Part shown: positions 26,206 to 35,582 of the stretch, one piece after another
Numbering within the stretch: the first letter of the stretch is position 1
How the letters are laid out: each line of letters starts with the position of its first letter
Assembly (NCBI GenBank): GCA_039636865.1
Contig: CP144172.1
Location: forward strand, 3,410,001-3,474,000
Length of the DNA: 64,000 nt
Origin: Dermatophilaceae bacterium Sec6.4
Lineage (GTDB): Bacteria; Actinomycetota; Actinomycetes; Actinomycetales; Dermatophilaceae
Direction of reading: 5' to 3'
The notes under the pieces: model-generated
Database searches by the model: none
What the model was told of the DNA's origin: nothing
The model's input: the letters and a program-made list of their open reading frames with translations, nothing else
Position numbers and translations under genes: made by a program

Positions 26206-27237
26206 TCACGTCGAGTGCCCCGGCACGGCGGGTGCTGAATTCCACAACCACGGCAACATCAACTTCAGGGCATCGCTCCATACCGCCCAGGAATGACTAC
26301 CGGCATACAGCGATGCATGCACCGGGATATGGGCAGTCCTGGCGGCAGCAACGAGCCGCGCCTGAGCGGCGTAGACCACGTGGTCTGTATCACCGCACTC
26401 GAACCATCCACGTAGATCGGGGTAGCGCCGATGCGTCAGTAGCCACAGCGGATCATGTGTGCGCATAGCGACCGGATCACTTCTGTACAGCTGCTCGTTC
26501 GAAGCCGCGGTCTTCAGACCACTCACACTCAGGTTGGCGAGACCGGAGAAGTCGCCGAATGCTGAATAGGTGCGCGGGTGGCGCATCGCGAGCATCAACG
26601 AGCACGTTCCGCCCTCGGACAAGCCGGCGATCCACCATTTCTGCGTTCCGACCGCAGCTGCAAAGTGGGTACGCACCCAGGAGACGACATCGGAGCTGAG
26701 ATAGTTCTCGGTGCTCTTGCCATTCTTGGTACGGATACATTCCGAGTCCGAGCCTTGCGTTCCGTTGATGTCAGGCATGACGACAATCGGCGCTTCACCG
26801 TGGTGGGTGCTGGCAAATGCATCTTCGGTACTCACCAGTTTTCCGCGGACACTCGGCCAGTCCAAGGGTGCACCCGGCGTGCCATGCAGCAACTCGAGCA
26901 CAGGTAGGTGCAGATGCGGATCGCGCACGGCGGCAGGAGGCAGGTAGAGGTAGGCCGGCCGCGGTGTGAAGCCATCCTTTGCCGGGATCACGACCCGTAG
27001 CAGCTTCGCACCGCCGGTGGGGTGCTGGAGCTTCAGGAGTTTCAGGTTCGGCTTCGGCTTCGCGTGCGGCGACGCGGACACCACCGACGGCGAGGACGGT
27101 GAAGGCAGTGAGGGCAGCGCGGACCCGGACGGGGCACTGCTGCAGCTGGCCAGCAGCGCAGCAGCAACCGTGATCAGGGCAGCTTTGCGGACTCGAGGAC
27201 TTCTCACATCACTGATGACGATGCTCTCTTGTTTCAA
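26206..27237 (-). CDS. secreted lipoprotein esterase (alpha/beta hydrolase)
   Basis: A protein of about 343 residues with a lipoprotein signal (AALITVAAALLASCSS), a Ser/Pro linker and an alpha/beta-hydrolase domain of the putative-esterase/antigen-85 type. The strand-turn motif PAYLYLPPAAVRDPHLHLPV and LLHGTPGAPLDW precede the nucleophile elbow GLSEGGTCSL (GxSxG). MRHPRTYSAFGDFSG follows, and HSWAVWSDALKLMLPWLW carries the catalytic His. It likely hydrolyses an ester outside the membrane. The N-terminus before the signal may be overextended; a GTG 10 codons in is possible. Confidence 0.83.
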   Translation of the reverse strand: MKQESIVISDVRSPRVRKAALITVAAALLASCSSAPSGSALPSLPSPSSPSVVSASPHAKPKPNLKLLKLQHPTGGAKLLRVVIPAKDGFTPRPAYLYLPPAAVRDPHLHLPVLELLHGTPGAPLDWPSVRGKLVSTEDAFASTHHGEAPIVVMPDINGTQGSDSECIRTKNGKSTENYLSSDVVSWVRTHFAAAVGTQKWWIAGLSEGGTCSLMLAMRHPRTYSAFGDFSGLANLSVSGLKTAASNEQLYRSDPVAMRTHDPLWLLTHRRYPDLRGWFECGDTDHVVYAAQARLVAAARTAHIPVHASLYAGSHSWAVWSDALKLMLPWLWNSAPAVPGHST

Positions 27238-27348
27238 TGCTCACTTGTTTGCCGATTACTGGTCCATCAGATGAACGGGGCTGAACGCTAGCAACGCACC
27301 ATGAAGCAACCCTGAGAATCCTGGTGTCGATCTCGGACTTGACGTAAT

Positions 27349-27364
27349 TCGAACGCGTGTTCGA
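27349..27364. promoter_or_regulatory. SOS box (LexA operator) of the mutasome operon
   Basis: TCGAACGCGTGTTCGA is a perfect match to the actinobacterial LexA consensus TCGAAC-N4-GTTCGA. It lies 10-25 bases upstream of the imuA' ATG. A TTGACG -35-like hexamer at 27339-27344 overlaps its left side, so LexA binding would block RNA polymerase. This predicts DNA-damage induction of imuA', imuB and dnaE2. Confidence 0.9.
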
Positions 27365-27374
27365 TCATTGGGAG

Positions 27375-28058
27375 ATGCCGCATGCTGTCGCTCCGACCTC
27401 CCGCGAGGACACGATCGCCCATCTGCAGAGTCTGCTGCAGCGCGAATCCGGTGGCCTCGCGGGGTCTCGGAGTCCCGGTCGACCCCACCAGTCAGGGCCC
27501 TGCGATTCAAACCTCACGATGATGCTCGGCCTGCCGGTGCATCCTGGTCTGCGCAGTAGTTTCCCCACCGGTCTGCGACACGGTGGCGTCTACACCCTCT
27601 CCGGCTCGACCACCGTGGCCATGGGCCTGTTGGCCGAACCGACGAAGGCCGGCTCCTTCTGCGCAGCGGTCGGACTACCTAATTTCAGCGTCGAGGCGGC
27701 ATTGTCGTGGGGCACCGATCTGGACAAGCTGGTCCTGGTGCCGCATCCCCCGGCGCAGGACTGGGTCAGCGTCATTGCCGCCCTGACCGAGATCACAGAT
27801 CTGATCCTCGCCGGCCGCCCACCGCACGTCACACCCGGTGAGGTGGAGCGGCTGCACGCCCGCTTACGCACTCGTCGTACGACGTTGGTCGTGGCCGGCG
27901 CATGGCCGCGGGCCGTAGCCCATATCGATGCCGTGACCACCGGGTGGGACGGCCTGGGGCAAGGCCACGGAGTGCTACTGGGCCAACGGGTGCAGATCAC
28001 CGTCACCGAGCAGCACCGGCAACGCACCCAGGACCTGAACTGGCCGGTCGCGGCATGA
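27375..28058 (+). CDS. imuA': ImuA' mutasome protein
   Basis: A 227-residue RecA-fold-like protein that in mycobacteria works with ImuB and DnaE2 in damage-induced translesion synthesis. The middle region GGVYTLSGSTTVAMGLLAEP takes the place of a Walker A loop, and the protein ends TQDLNWPVAA. The next gene overlaps by 4 bases. The ATG at 27375 follows GGGAG directly, with a weak spacing; homologues start near here. Family assignment rests strongly on the neighbours and the SOS box. Confidence 0.85.
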   Translation: MPHAVAPTSREDTIAHLQSLLQRESGGLAGSRSPGRPHQSGPCDSNLTMMLGLPVHPGLRSSFPTGLRHGGVYTLSGSTTVAMGLLAEPTKAGSFCAAVGLPNFSVEAALSWGTDLDKLVLVPHPPAQDWVSVIAALTEITDLILAGRPPHVTPGEVERLHARLRTRRTTLVVAGAWPRAVAHIDAVTTGWDGLGQGHGVLLGQRVQITVTEQHRQRTQDLNWPVAA

Positions 28059-29644
28059 GAGGAGCCATGAGAACACTGCCTGCCACCTCGACACCCGTGC
28101 GGGTACTGGCCCTGTGGTGGCCCGGTTGGTCGCTGATCGCAGCCCGAGAAGCTGCCGGCACCCCACCTGAGGCACCTCTGGCGGTGGTGTCCAAGAGCAT
28201 CGTGGTCGCCCGCTCGGCAGCCGCGGCCGCAGAAGGTGTCACCGAAGGCCTGCGGATCAGGCATGCCCAGGCCCGATGCCCCGACCTGCAGGTGCTCACC
28301 TACGACGTAGGCATCGAGCAGCGGGCCTTCGAGCCGGTGCTGCGGATCATCGAGACGCACGCGCCGTTGGTGCAGGTGATCCGTCCGGGGCTGGCCGCAG
28401 TGCGCGCCGGCGGCCTTACCCGGTTCTACGGCTCCGAAGCCGCGGCGGCAGACGTCCTGGCCGGGGCCGTGCAGGAGGAATTCGAGCACGACGTGCGGAT
28501 AGCGGTCGCCGACGGTCTGTTCGCTGCCGAGCACGCGGCGTATGCCACCACCGGCGACGTGCCTTGGCGACAACTGCCACCGGGTGAGTCCGCCCGCTTC
28601 CTCGCCCGGCTACCGGTGACCGTTCTCGCTCCTGCCATCGGCGACTCACGCATGCCGAACACGTTGCGACGTCTGGGTATTCGCCACCTCGGTGATTTGG
28701 CGGCACTCCCCCGCAGTGACGTACACGCCCGCTTCGCAGCAGCCGGCCTGCATGCGCATCAGCTCGCGTGCGGGCACGACGCACCCACCATCTCGCCACG
28801 CTCGGTGCCGCTGGACCTGGATCTGCGCATCGTCTGTGATCCGCCGACGGTCGATATCGAACCGTTGATCGCGCACTGCACCGCTGCCGTAGACCGCCTC
28901 GTCACTGCGTTGATGGAACACGCATTGATCTGCAACCAGATCAGACTCGCCCTGCACACCGAGGGCGGACTGATCCATGAAAAACTCTGGCGGCATCCGT
29001 GGCAGTTCACTGCCGGCGAACTGTTGGATCGAATTCGTTGGCAATTGGATGAATTCGCCGCCGAAACCAGCGAGCGGTACGACGCCATCTCACTGGTGAC
29101 GATGGCGCCGGAGTCGCTGGAGAGCGCCTCGCACCACGCCGAAGGTTTATGGGGTGACCGGCCGGACGAGCACGTGGTGCGCACCATCACCCAGTTACAG
29201 GCACGCCTCGGACACGATGCGGTGCTGTCGGCCAGCGTCGGCGGCGGCCGGTTGCTCGACGAACGCCGGGTGCTACGCCCGTGGGGTGAAGCAGTCCCCG
29301 CACCGGCAGGGCGCCGCACCGATCAACCATGGCCCGGGTCACTTCCCGGACTGTCTCCTGCGACCGTCTTCGCCCAGGCCCAACCTGGCTCGGTGCGGGG
29401 CGCCGATGGCAGCACCGTGCGTGTCAGCGAGCGCGGGAGTCTGTCGACACCACCGGCCACTCTGCAATGCAGCGACGCGCCCGCCCGGCACATCGCCGCC
29501 TGGGCCGGACCGTGGCCGATACAACAGCGCTGGTGGCGAAATCCTCTGACCGTCCATCGTTTTCAATTCGTCGACGACTGCAACCAGGCCTGGCTGCTAC
29601 TGACCGGCGGCGGACTCTGGTGGGTGGAGGCCCGGTATGACTGA
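28055..29644 (+). CDS. imuB: ImuB, inactive Y-family polymerase-like mutasome hub
   Basis: A protein of about 529 residues. It opens RTLPATSTPVRVLALWWPGW, the Y-family fold in which the first catalytic Asp is replaced, as expected for ImuB, a scaffold that links DnaE2 to the beta clamp. Later regions include LRIRHAQARCPDLQV, LGIRHLGDLAALPRSDVHAR (helix-hairpin-helix) and a C-terminal DUF6504-like part with NPLTVHRFQFVDDCNQAWLL. The start at 28055 uses the ATGA overlap; the ATG at 28067 has AGGAG only two bases away. No catalytic acidic triad is visible. Confidence 0.9.
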   Translation: MRGAMRTLPATSTPVRVLALWWPGWSLIAAREAAGTPPEAPLAVVSKSIVVARSAAAAAEGVTEGLRIRHAQARCPDLQVLTYDVGIEQRAFEPVLRIIETHAPLVQVIRPGLAAVRAGGLTRFYGSEAAAADVLAGAVQEEFEHDVRIAVADGLFAAEHAAYATTGDVPWRQLPPGESARFLARLPVTVLAPAIGDSRMPNTLRRLGIRHLGDLAALPRSDVHARFAAAGLHAHQLACGHDAPTISPRSVPLDLDLRIVCDPPTVDIEPLIAHCTAAVDRLVTALMEHALICNQIRLALHTEGGLIHEKLWRHPWQFTAGELLDRIRWQLDEFAAETSERYDAISLVTMAPESLESASHHAEGLWGDRPDEHVVRTITQLQARLGHDAVLSASVGGGRLLDERRVLRPWGEAVPAPAGRRTDQPWPGSLPGLSPATVFAQAQPGSVRGADGSTVRVSERGSLSTPPATLQCSDAPARHIAAWAGPWPIQQRWWRNPLTVHRFQFVDDCNQAWLLLTGGGLWWVEARYD

Positions 29645-29667
29645 GCATTCACGGAAGGGTTGCAGCA

Positions 29668-32600
29668 ATGGGGTTCAGTAATCCGCCGATCCCGTGGTCG
29701 GAGCTGGAACGACTGCTGTCCGAAGGCACCCGGCCTACCACAAGCACCGGCAACCGGTCCTCGTACACCGCCGACGGCGGTGACGGGCCGGCGTTCTCGC
29801 GCAAGCGCAAACCCTTCCGGGCTCCCGAACAGCTGACCGAAGAGTCGGCCGACCCACCGGCCGACGACGGACCCTTCGTGCCGTACGCCGAGTTGCATGC
29901 CCATTCCCACTACAGCTTCCTGGATGGGGCCTCCTCCCCCGAGGACCTGGTCACCGAGGCCGTCCGGCGGCGGTTGCGCGGTATCGCGCTGACCGACCAC
30001 GACGGGCTGTACGGCGTGGTGCGGATGGCCGAGGCAGCAGAAGGTTTCGGCGGGATCGAGACTGTGTTCGGCGCCGAACTGTCGCTGGACCTACGCACTG
30101 CGCAGAACGGCATACCCGACCCCGAAGGCAGTCATCTGCTGGTGCTGGCGCGCGGACAACAGGGTTACCACCACCTCGCCGCAGCCCTCACCGACGGTCA
30201 TCTGGCACCCGGTGCGGAGAAGGGCCGGCCGATCTACGACCTGGGTTCGCTGGCCGATACCGCCGCCGGTGACTGGATGGTGCTCACCGGCTGCCGCAAG
30301 GGGACGGTACGACAAGCCCTGGAACGTGCCGGCGATGACGCGGCATTGGAGCAGGTACGTCATCTGCAGGATTTGTTCGGGGCCGCCAACGTGCTGGTCG
30401 AGCTGACCGATCATGGCGATCCGCTCGACAGCCTGCGTAACGACCGGCTCGCTGCGATCGCCCGACGCGCGGGCGTCGATACGGTGGCAACCAATGCCGT
30501 GCACTACGCGACACCCGAAAACTTCCGGTTGGCCAGCGCATTGTCGGCGGTGCGCGCCCGCCGCAGCCTGGAGGATCTGGACGGGTGGCTACCGAGCAGC
30601 GACCAGGCTCATATCCGCAGCGGCGCCGAGATGCAGGCACGATTCGCGCGCTTCCCCGGAGCGGTCGAGCGCACCGCTGACATCGCTGCCGATCTGGGCT
30701 TCCGGTTGCGCTCGGCCAGTCCCCGGCTGCCCCGCCAGGAGGTACCGGACGGGCATACCCCGATGAGCTGGTTGCGTGAGCTGACCTGGCAGGGCGCCGA
30801 ACAGGCGTGGAAAGAAGTGACACCCGCCCACCGCGAGCGCCTCGAACACGAGCTGCGGGTCATCGAGGCCAAAGACTTTCCGGGTTACTTCCTCATCGTG
30901 CATGAGATCGTCAGCTTTGCCCGAGAGCGCGAGATCCTCTGTCAGGGAAGAGGATCCGCGGCTGCATCAGCCGTCTGCTACGCACTGGGCATAACCGTCA
31001 TCGACCCGATCTTCTACGGTCTGCCCTTCGAGCGGTTCCTGTCCGAGCTACGCGAAGAAGCACCCGATATCGATGTCGATTTCGACTCCGGGCGCCGCGA
31101 GGAGGTCATCCAGCACGTCTACGCCAAATACGGCCGTCGCAATGCTGCGCAGGTTGCCAACGTGGTGACCTACCGCCCCAAGAACGCCGTCCGCGATATG
31201 GCCAAAGCGCTCGGATACAGCCAGGGTCAACAGGACGCCTGGTCCAAACAGGTCGAGCGCTGGGGTGGACAGATCGCGAGTGACACCCACGACATCTCCC
31301 CCGCGGTCGTGCAACTCGCGCAACAGGTACTGACTTTCCCCCGACACCTCGGCATCCACTCCGGCGGCATGGTGCTGACCGATGAACCGGTCGGCAATGT
31401 CTGCCCGATCGAACCCGCCCGGATGACCGACCGCACTGTCCTGCAGTGGGACAAGGACGACTGCGCATGGATGGGGCTGGTCAAATTCGACCTGCTCGGT
31501 CTCGGAATGCTCGCCGCTGTGCAACACACCTTCGACCTGGTGAAGAAGCACTTCGGGCAGGTATGGCGGATGCAGACGATCCCGCGTAACGAGCCGGGCG
31601 TCTACGACATGCTCTGCCGGGCGGATTCGATCGGGGTCTTCCAGGTGGAGAGTCGCGCGCAGATCGGCACCCTGCCCCGCCTGAAACCACGCTGTTTCTA
31701 TGACCTGACCGTCGAGATCGGGTTGATCCGACCCGGCCCGATCCAGGGCGGCGCGGTACACCCGTACATCCGTCGGCGTACCGGCGAGGAAGCCATCACC
31801 TACCCGCATCCGCTACTGGAAAGCGTGCTGGAACGGACGCTGGGCATTCCGCTCTTCCAGGAGCAGCTGATGCAGATGGCCACCACGATCGGTAACTGCA
31901 CCCCGGCCGACGCCGACCTGCTGCGGCGGGCAATGGGCTCCAAGCGCGGGGTCGAGAAGATCGAGACCCTCAAAGCCAAGTTGTACGACGGGATGGCCGC
32001 CAACGGGATACCCCCCGACACCGCCGATGAGATCTACAACAAGATCGAAGCATTCGCGAACTTCGGCTTTGCAGAGTCGCACTCGCTCAGTTTCGCGGTG
32101 CTGGTCTACGCCAGTTCCTGGCTCAAACTGCATTACCCGGCAGCGTTCCTGGCGGCCCTGCTGCGAGCGCAACCCATGGGGTTCTACTCACCACAGACCC
32201 TGGTGGGTGACGCCCGGCGGCACGGGGTCGCGGTACTGCCACCCGATATCCACCGCTCGAATGTGTACGCCGACCTGGAGGCAGAGACGGACGCGGCAGC
32301 AGGCGGTGATCACGCCGATGGCGGCGGGATGGACTCCTGCCTGCACGACTACGCGCAGGAGCAGATCGGCGGGTTCGATGCGACTGCCCCACCGGACACC
32401 GACCGGCACCGCCGCGACCAGAAGCACAGCGTGCGTCTGGGACTGGACGACGTGTCAGCGCTCGGCCAGGACGTCGCGGAGCGGATCGTCACGTGCCGCG
32501 AGCGTGGCGGTCGATTCACCGATCTCAGCGACCTGGCTCGACGGGCTGAACTGGATACCGAACAGATGGAGGCTCTGTCGCTCGCGGGAGCACTTGACGA

Positions 32601-33126
32601 ACTGTCCGGATCACGACGCGGCGCCCTGTGGCAGTCCGCCGACGCGACAGCCGTCAAGCAGGGCCAACTCGACATCAATGTGCCCTACCAACCGCCGCTA
32701 CTGCCCGAGCTGACCCTGGGTGAGCTGCTGATCCACGACCTGCAGGCGACCGGCATCAGCCCGGCGGATCACCCCATGCAACACAGCCGGGCAGTGATGC
32801 GGGAGCGGGGTGTGCTGCGTACCCGCGACCTGCTCACCATGGAGTCCGGGCGGCGGATCGAAGTGGCCGGCGTGGTGACCCACCGGCAGCGACCGGCCAC
32901 CGCCAGCGGCATCACCTTCCTCAACCTGGAGGACGAGACCGGATTGATCAACATCATCTGCAGCCGAGGCGTCTGGCACCGCTACCGGGTCGTGGCGAGA
33001 TCGGCACCCGCGATGATCATCCGCGGCATCCTGGAACGCTCTCCGGAGAACATCGTCAATATTGTCGCGGACCGACTGGAGAAGCTGCCGATCAATGTGG
33101 AGCTGACCTCCCGCGACTTCCGCTGA
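29668..33126 (+). CDS. dnaE2: error-prone DNA polymerase III alpha subunit DnaE2
   Basis: A polymerase of 1152 residues that performs mutagenic translesion synthesis. The N-terminal PHP domain is visible (YAELHAHSHYSFLDGASSPE and LTDHDGLYGVVRM). The active site follows with GRGSAAASAVCYALGIT and PDIDVDFDSGRREEVIQ, which holds the catalytic Asp residues. Then come the helix-hairpin-helix region and a C-terminal OB fold (IEVAGVVTHRQRPATASGIT). GGAAGGG precedes the ATG. It follows imuB by 23 bases, completing the mutasome operon. Confidence 0.96.
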   Translation: MGFSNPPIPWSELERLLSEGTRPTTSTGNRSSYTADGGDGPAFSRKRKPFRAPEQLTEESADPPADDGPFVPYAELHAHSHYSFLDGASSPEDLVTEAVRRRLRGIALTDHDGLYGVVRMAEAAEGFGGIETVFGAELSLDLRTAQNGIPDPEGSHLLVLARGQQGYHHLAAALTDGHLAPGAEKGRPIYDLGSLADTAAGDWMVLTGCRKGTVRQALERAGDDAALEQVRHLQDLFGAANVLVELTDHGDPLDSLRNDRLAAIARRAGVDTVATNAVHYATPENFRLASALSAVRARRSLEDLDGWLPSSDQAHIRSGAEMQARFARFPGAVERTADIAADLGFRLRSASPRLPRQEVPDGHTPMSWLRELTWQGAEQAWKEVTPAHRERLEHELRVIEAKDFPGYFLIVHEIVSFAREREILCQGRGSAAASAVCYALGITVIDPIFYGLPFERFLSELREEAPDIDVDFDSGRREEVIQHVYAKYGRRNAAQVANVVTYRPKNAVRDMAKALGYSQGQQDAWSKQVERWGGQIASDTHDISPAVVQLAQQVLTFPRHLGIHSGGMVLTDEPVGNVCPIEPARMTDRTVLQWDKDDCAWMGLVKFDLLGLGMLAAVQHTFDLVKKHFGQVWRMQTIPRNEPGVYDMLCRADSIGVFQVESRAQIGTLPRLKPRCFYDLTVEIGLIRPGPIQGGAVHPYIRRRTGEEAITYPHPLLESVLERTLGIPLFQEQLMQMATTIGNCTPADADLLRRAMGSKRGVEKIETLKAKLYDGMAANGIPPDTADEIYNKIEAFANFGFAESHSLSFAVLVYASSWLKLHYPAAFLAALLRAQPMGFYSPQTLVGDARRHGVAVLPPDIHRSNVYADLEAETDAAAGGDHADGGGMDSCLHDYAQEQIGGFDATAPPDTDRHRRDQKHSVRLGLDDVSALGQDVAERIVTCRERGGRFTDLSDLARRAELDTEQMEALSLAGALDELSGSRRGALWQSADATAVKQGQLDINVPYQPPLLPELTLGELLIHDLQATGISPADHPMQHSRAVMRERGVLRTRDLLTMESGRRIEVAGVVTHRQRPATASGITFLNLEDETGLINIICSRGVWHRYRVVARSAPAMIIRGILERSPENIVNIVADRLEKLPINVELTSRDFR

Positions 33127-33210
33127 ATGCCCAGGGAACACCCATATATGTCTTTTCGCTGTTAGATTCGGCGCCAGTTGACTGCCAGGCCACAGCGAGA
33201 GAGGTATGCG

Positions 33211-34641
33211 ATGTCACTACGGGGTGACCTGCTACGACGCAAGCCCATCGCGAAGGTCGATGAAGAATCCGGGGATGGAGGGTTGGCCCGAACCATCGGG
33301 GTCTTCCAACTCACCATGTTCGGCGTCGGAGCCACCATCGGCACCGGCATCTTCTTCATCATGTCCGAGGCCGTTCCGGTCGCCGGGCCGGCGGTGATCT
33401 TCTCGTTCGTCATCGCCGGTGTCGTCGCAGGTCTGACGGCCCTGTGTTACGCCGAACTGGCGAGCGCCGTGCCGGTATCGGGTTCGTCCTACTCCTACGC
33501 CTACGCCACCCTCGGCGAGCTGCCGGCGATGGTCGTCGCGGCCTGTCTACTGCTCGAGTACGGCGTGTCCTCGGCAGCGGTTGCGGTGGGCTGGTCGCAG
33601 TACGTCAACGAGCTGCTCAACAACTTCTTCGGCTTCAAACTGCCGGAGGCGATCTCGCAGGCACCGGATGCCGGCGGTTTCATCAACCTACCGGCCGTCG
33701 TGCTGATCGCGCTGTGTGCGCTGCTCCTGCTGCGCGGCACGAGCGAATCCGCCGAAGCCAACACCATCATGGTGCTGATCAAGCTGACGGTGCTGGGCAT
33801 GTTCATCGTGGTCGCGTTCTTCGGCTGGGACTCCAACAACTTCGCCGACTTCGCGCCGTTCGGTGTCGGCGGCGTGACCACGGCGGCCGGGGTCATCTTC
33901 TTCTCCTACATCGGCCTCGACGCGGTCTCCACAGCCGGAGAAGAGGTCAAGAACCCGAGCCGGACGATGCCGCTGGCCATCATCAGCGCCCTGATCATCG
34001 TCACGACCGTCTACCTGCTCGTTGCACTGGCCGCGATCGGCGCCCAGGCCAGCGGCAAGTTCAAGGACCAGGAAGCCGGTCTGTCCGCGATCTTGCGGGC
34101 CGTCACCGGATCGTCGGTGCCGGCCACGATCCTGGCTGCCGGCGCGGTGATCTCCATCTTCAGCGTCACCCTGGTGACCATCTACGGTCAGACCCGGATT
34201 CTGTTCGCGATGTCCCGTGACGGGATGGTCCCCGCGATCCTGAGCCGGGTGAACCGCCGCACGCTTACCCCGGTTCCCAACACGATCATGGTGGCCTGCA
34301 TCATCGGTCTGCTGGCCGGACTGCTGCCGATCAGCTTCCTCGCCGAGATGACAAGCATCGGTACCCTGATCGCCTTCATCGTCGTATCGGCGGGCGTCAT
34401 CATCCTGCGTCAGCGTGAACCCGACCTGTTGCGCGGCTTCAACGTGCCGGGGTACCCGGTGACCCCGATCCTCGCGATCCTCGGCTGTCTCTGGATCATC
34501 ACCAGCCTGCGAATAGTGACGATCCAGGTCTTCGTCGGCTGGGCAGCGATAGTGCTCGTCTGGTACTTCACCTACGGCCGCAAGCACGCCACGCTGAACA
34601 ACCAGCCATCCGCTGGGCCAGTATCCGAGGACCGGTCATGA
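33211..34641 (+). CDS. APC-superfamily amino acid permease
   Basis: A 476-residue transporter with 12 predicted helices. It has the cationic-amino-acid-transporter type N-terminus (LARTIGVFQLTMFGVGATIG then TGIFFI) and FFSYIGLDAVSTAGEEVKNP in helix 6. It ends with FAMSRDGMVPAILSRVN and a C-terminal group of helices. It probably imports amino acids or a polyamine by proton symport. GAGAGAGG lies before the ATG. The downstream UspA gene overlaps by 4 bases (ATGA), an arrangement seen with other APC permeases. Confidence 0.9.
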   Translation: MSLRGDLLRRKPIAKVDEESGDGGLARTIGVFQLTMFGVGATIGTGIFFIMSEAVPVAGPAVIFSFVIAGVVAGLTALCYAELASAVPVSGSSYSYAYATLGELPAMVVAACLLLEYGVSSAAVAVGWSQYVNELLNNFFGFKLPEAISQAPDAGGFINLPAVVLIALCALLLLRGTSESAEANTIMVLIKLTVLGMFIVVAFFGWDSNNFADFAPFGVGGVTTAAGVIFFSYIGLDAVSTAGEEVKNPSRTMPLAIISALIIVTTVYLLVALAAIGAQASGKFKDQEAGLSAILRAVTGSSVPATILAAGAVISIFSVTLVTIYGQTRILFAMSRDGMVPAILSRVNRRTLTPVPNTIMVACIIGLLAGLLPISFLAEMTSIGTLIAFIVVSAGVIILRQREPDLLRGFNVPGYPVTPILAILGCLWIITSLRIVTIQVFVGWAAIVLVWYFTYGRKHATLNNQPSAGPVSEDRS

Positions 34642-35543
34642 CGCTGCTGGTCGGCTGCCCGGTGGAGGATTCGTCCACCGGCGCCGTCCGGTTGGCGGTG
34701 ATGCTGGCCCGCCCCGGGGAGAACCTCGTGGTCGTTGCGGTGCTCTCCAACCCATGGACACCGGGGATGGCCCGGGTCGATTCGGAGTACCAGTCCTTCC
34801 TCGATGCACGCGCAGACGATGCCCTGGAACAGGCGCGGTCCGAGCTGACCGGCGACGTCAGTGCGACCTTCGTCCGGCGTCATGCCCGCTCCGTTTCCGC
34901 CGGTCTGCTCGAGGTTGCCGAACACCACGATGCCCGGCTGATAGTCCTCGGGTCCTCGACCTCGGGCATGCTGGGCCGCGTTGCCCTCGGCGGTGTCGGC
35001 GAGCGTCTGCTGCATAGTTCGCCGCGACTGGTCGCGCTGGCCCCTCGCGGATTCCGGTGTACTGCTGCCCGCGTCACCCGGGTGACGGCGGCTTACGGCG
35101 GTGGTGACCAGAGCGAACACCTGGTGCTCGCCGCTGCAGCCCAGGCTGAACAGATCGGCGCGGCACTGCGACTTGCCTCCTTCGCGGTGCGACCGAGGTC
35201 CACGATCCTCGCGGGCATCGGTAGCCGCGGGGAGGACGGCGTGGTGCAGGAGTGGATGCATGAGATCGCGAACCGAGCGCGTGAGACCGTCGCCGTGGTC
35301 GCGCAGCTGCCGCAGCCGCCGCGTATCGATCCGTCGCAGATCGGTCGGGGCATCACCTGGGAGGACGCGATGAACGACGTGGAGTGGATCGACGGGGATG
35401 TCCTGGTCGTCGGGTCCAGCAACCATGGTCCGTTGGCTCAGGTTTTCCTGGGGGCACGTGCCTCGAAAATCATCCGGCACTGCCCCGTGCCGGTGGTCGT
35501 CGTACCCAGAGGTCAGGCGACAGCCGGGCGCAACGTTGTGTGA
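34638..35543 (+). CDS. tandem universal stress protein (two UspA domains)
   Basis: A 301-residue protein with two UspA-like domains. The first begins TLLVGCPVEDSSTGAVRLAV and ends at LIVLGSSTSGMLGRVALGGV followed by ERLLHSSPRLVALAP; this carries the G-2x-G-9x-G-S ATP-type loop pattern. The second ends VLVVGSSNHGPLAQVFLGAR then KIIRHCPVPVVVVP. Nucleotide binding is likely from the motif. It overlaps the permease gene by 4 bases. Its stop codon lies inside the stem of a terminator hairpin. It may regulate the permease. Confidence 0.85.
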   Translation: MTLLVGCPVEDSSTGAVRLAVMLARPGENLVVVAVLSNPWTPGMARVDSEYQSFLDARADDALEQARSELTGDVSATFVRRHARSVSAGLLEVAEHHDARLIVLGSSTSGMLGRVALGGVGERLLHSSPRLVALAPRGFRCTAARVTRVTAAYGGGDQSEHLVLAAAAQAEQIGAALRLASFAVRPRSTILAGIGSRGEDGVVQEWMHEIANRARETVAVVAQLPQPPRIDPSQIGRGITWEDAMNDVEWIDGDVLVVGSSNHGPLAQVFLGARASKIIRHCPVPVVVVPRGQATAGRNVV

Positions 35544-35580
35544 ACGGGTGCGCTCTATGGGGCGCACCCGTTCACACAAC
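35535..35580. terminator. 19-bp perfect hairpin overlapping the UspA stop codon
   Basis: Arms 35535-35553 and 35562-35580 are perfect complements with an 8-base loop. The UspA stop (35541-35543) lies within the left arm, and the amidase stop begins at 35585 on the other strand. The hairpin therefore fills the whole convergent junction, leaving no other intergenic sequence. It shares the GGGTGCGC core with other hairpins in the window. Confidence 0.75.
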
Positions 35581-35582
35581 TT

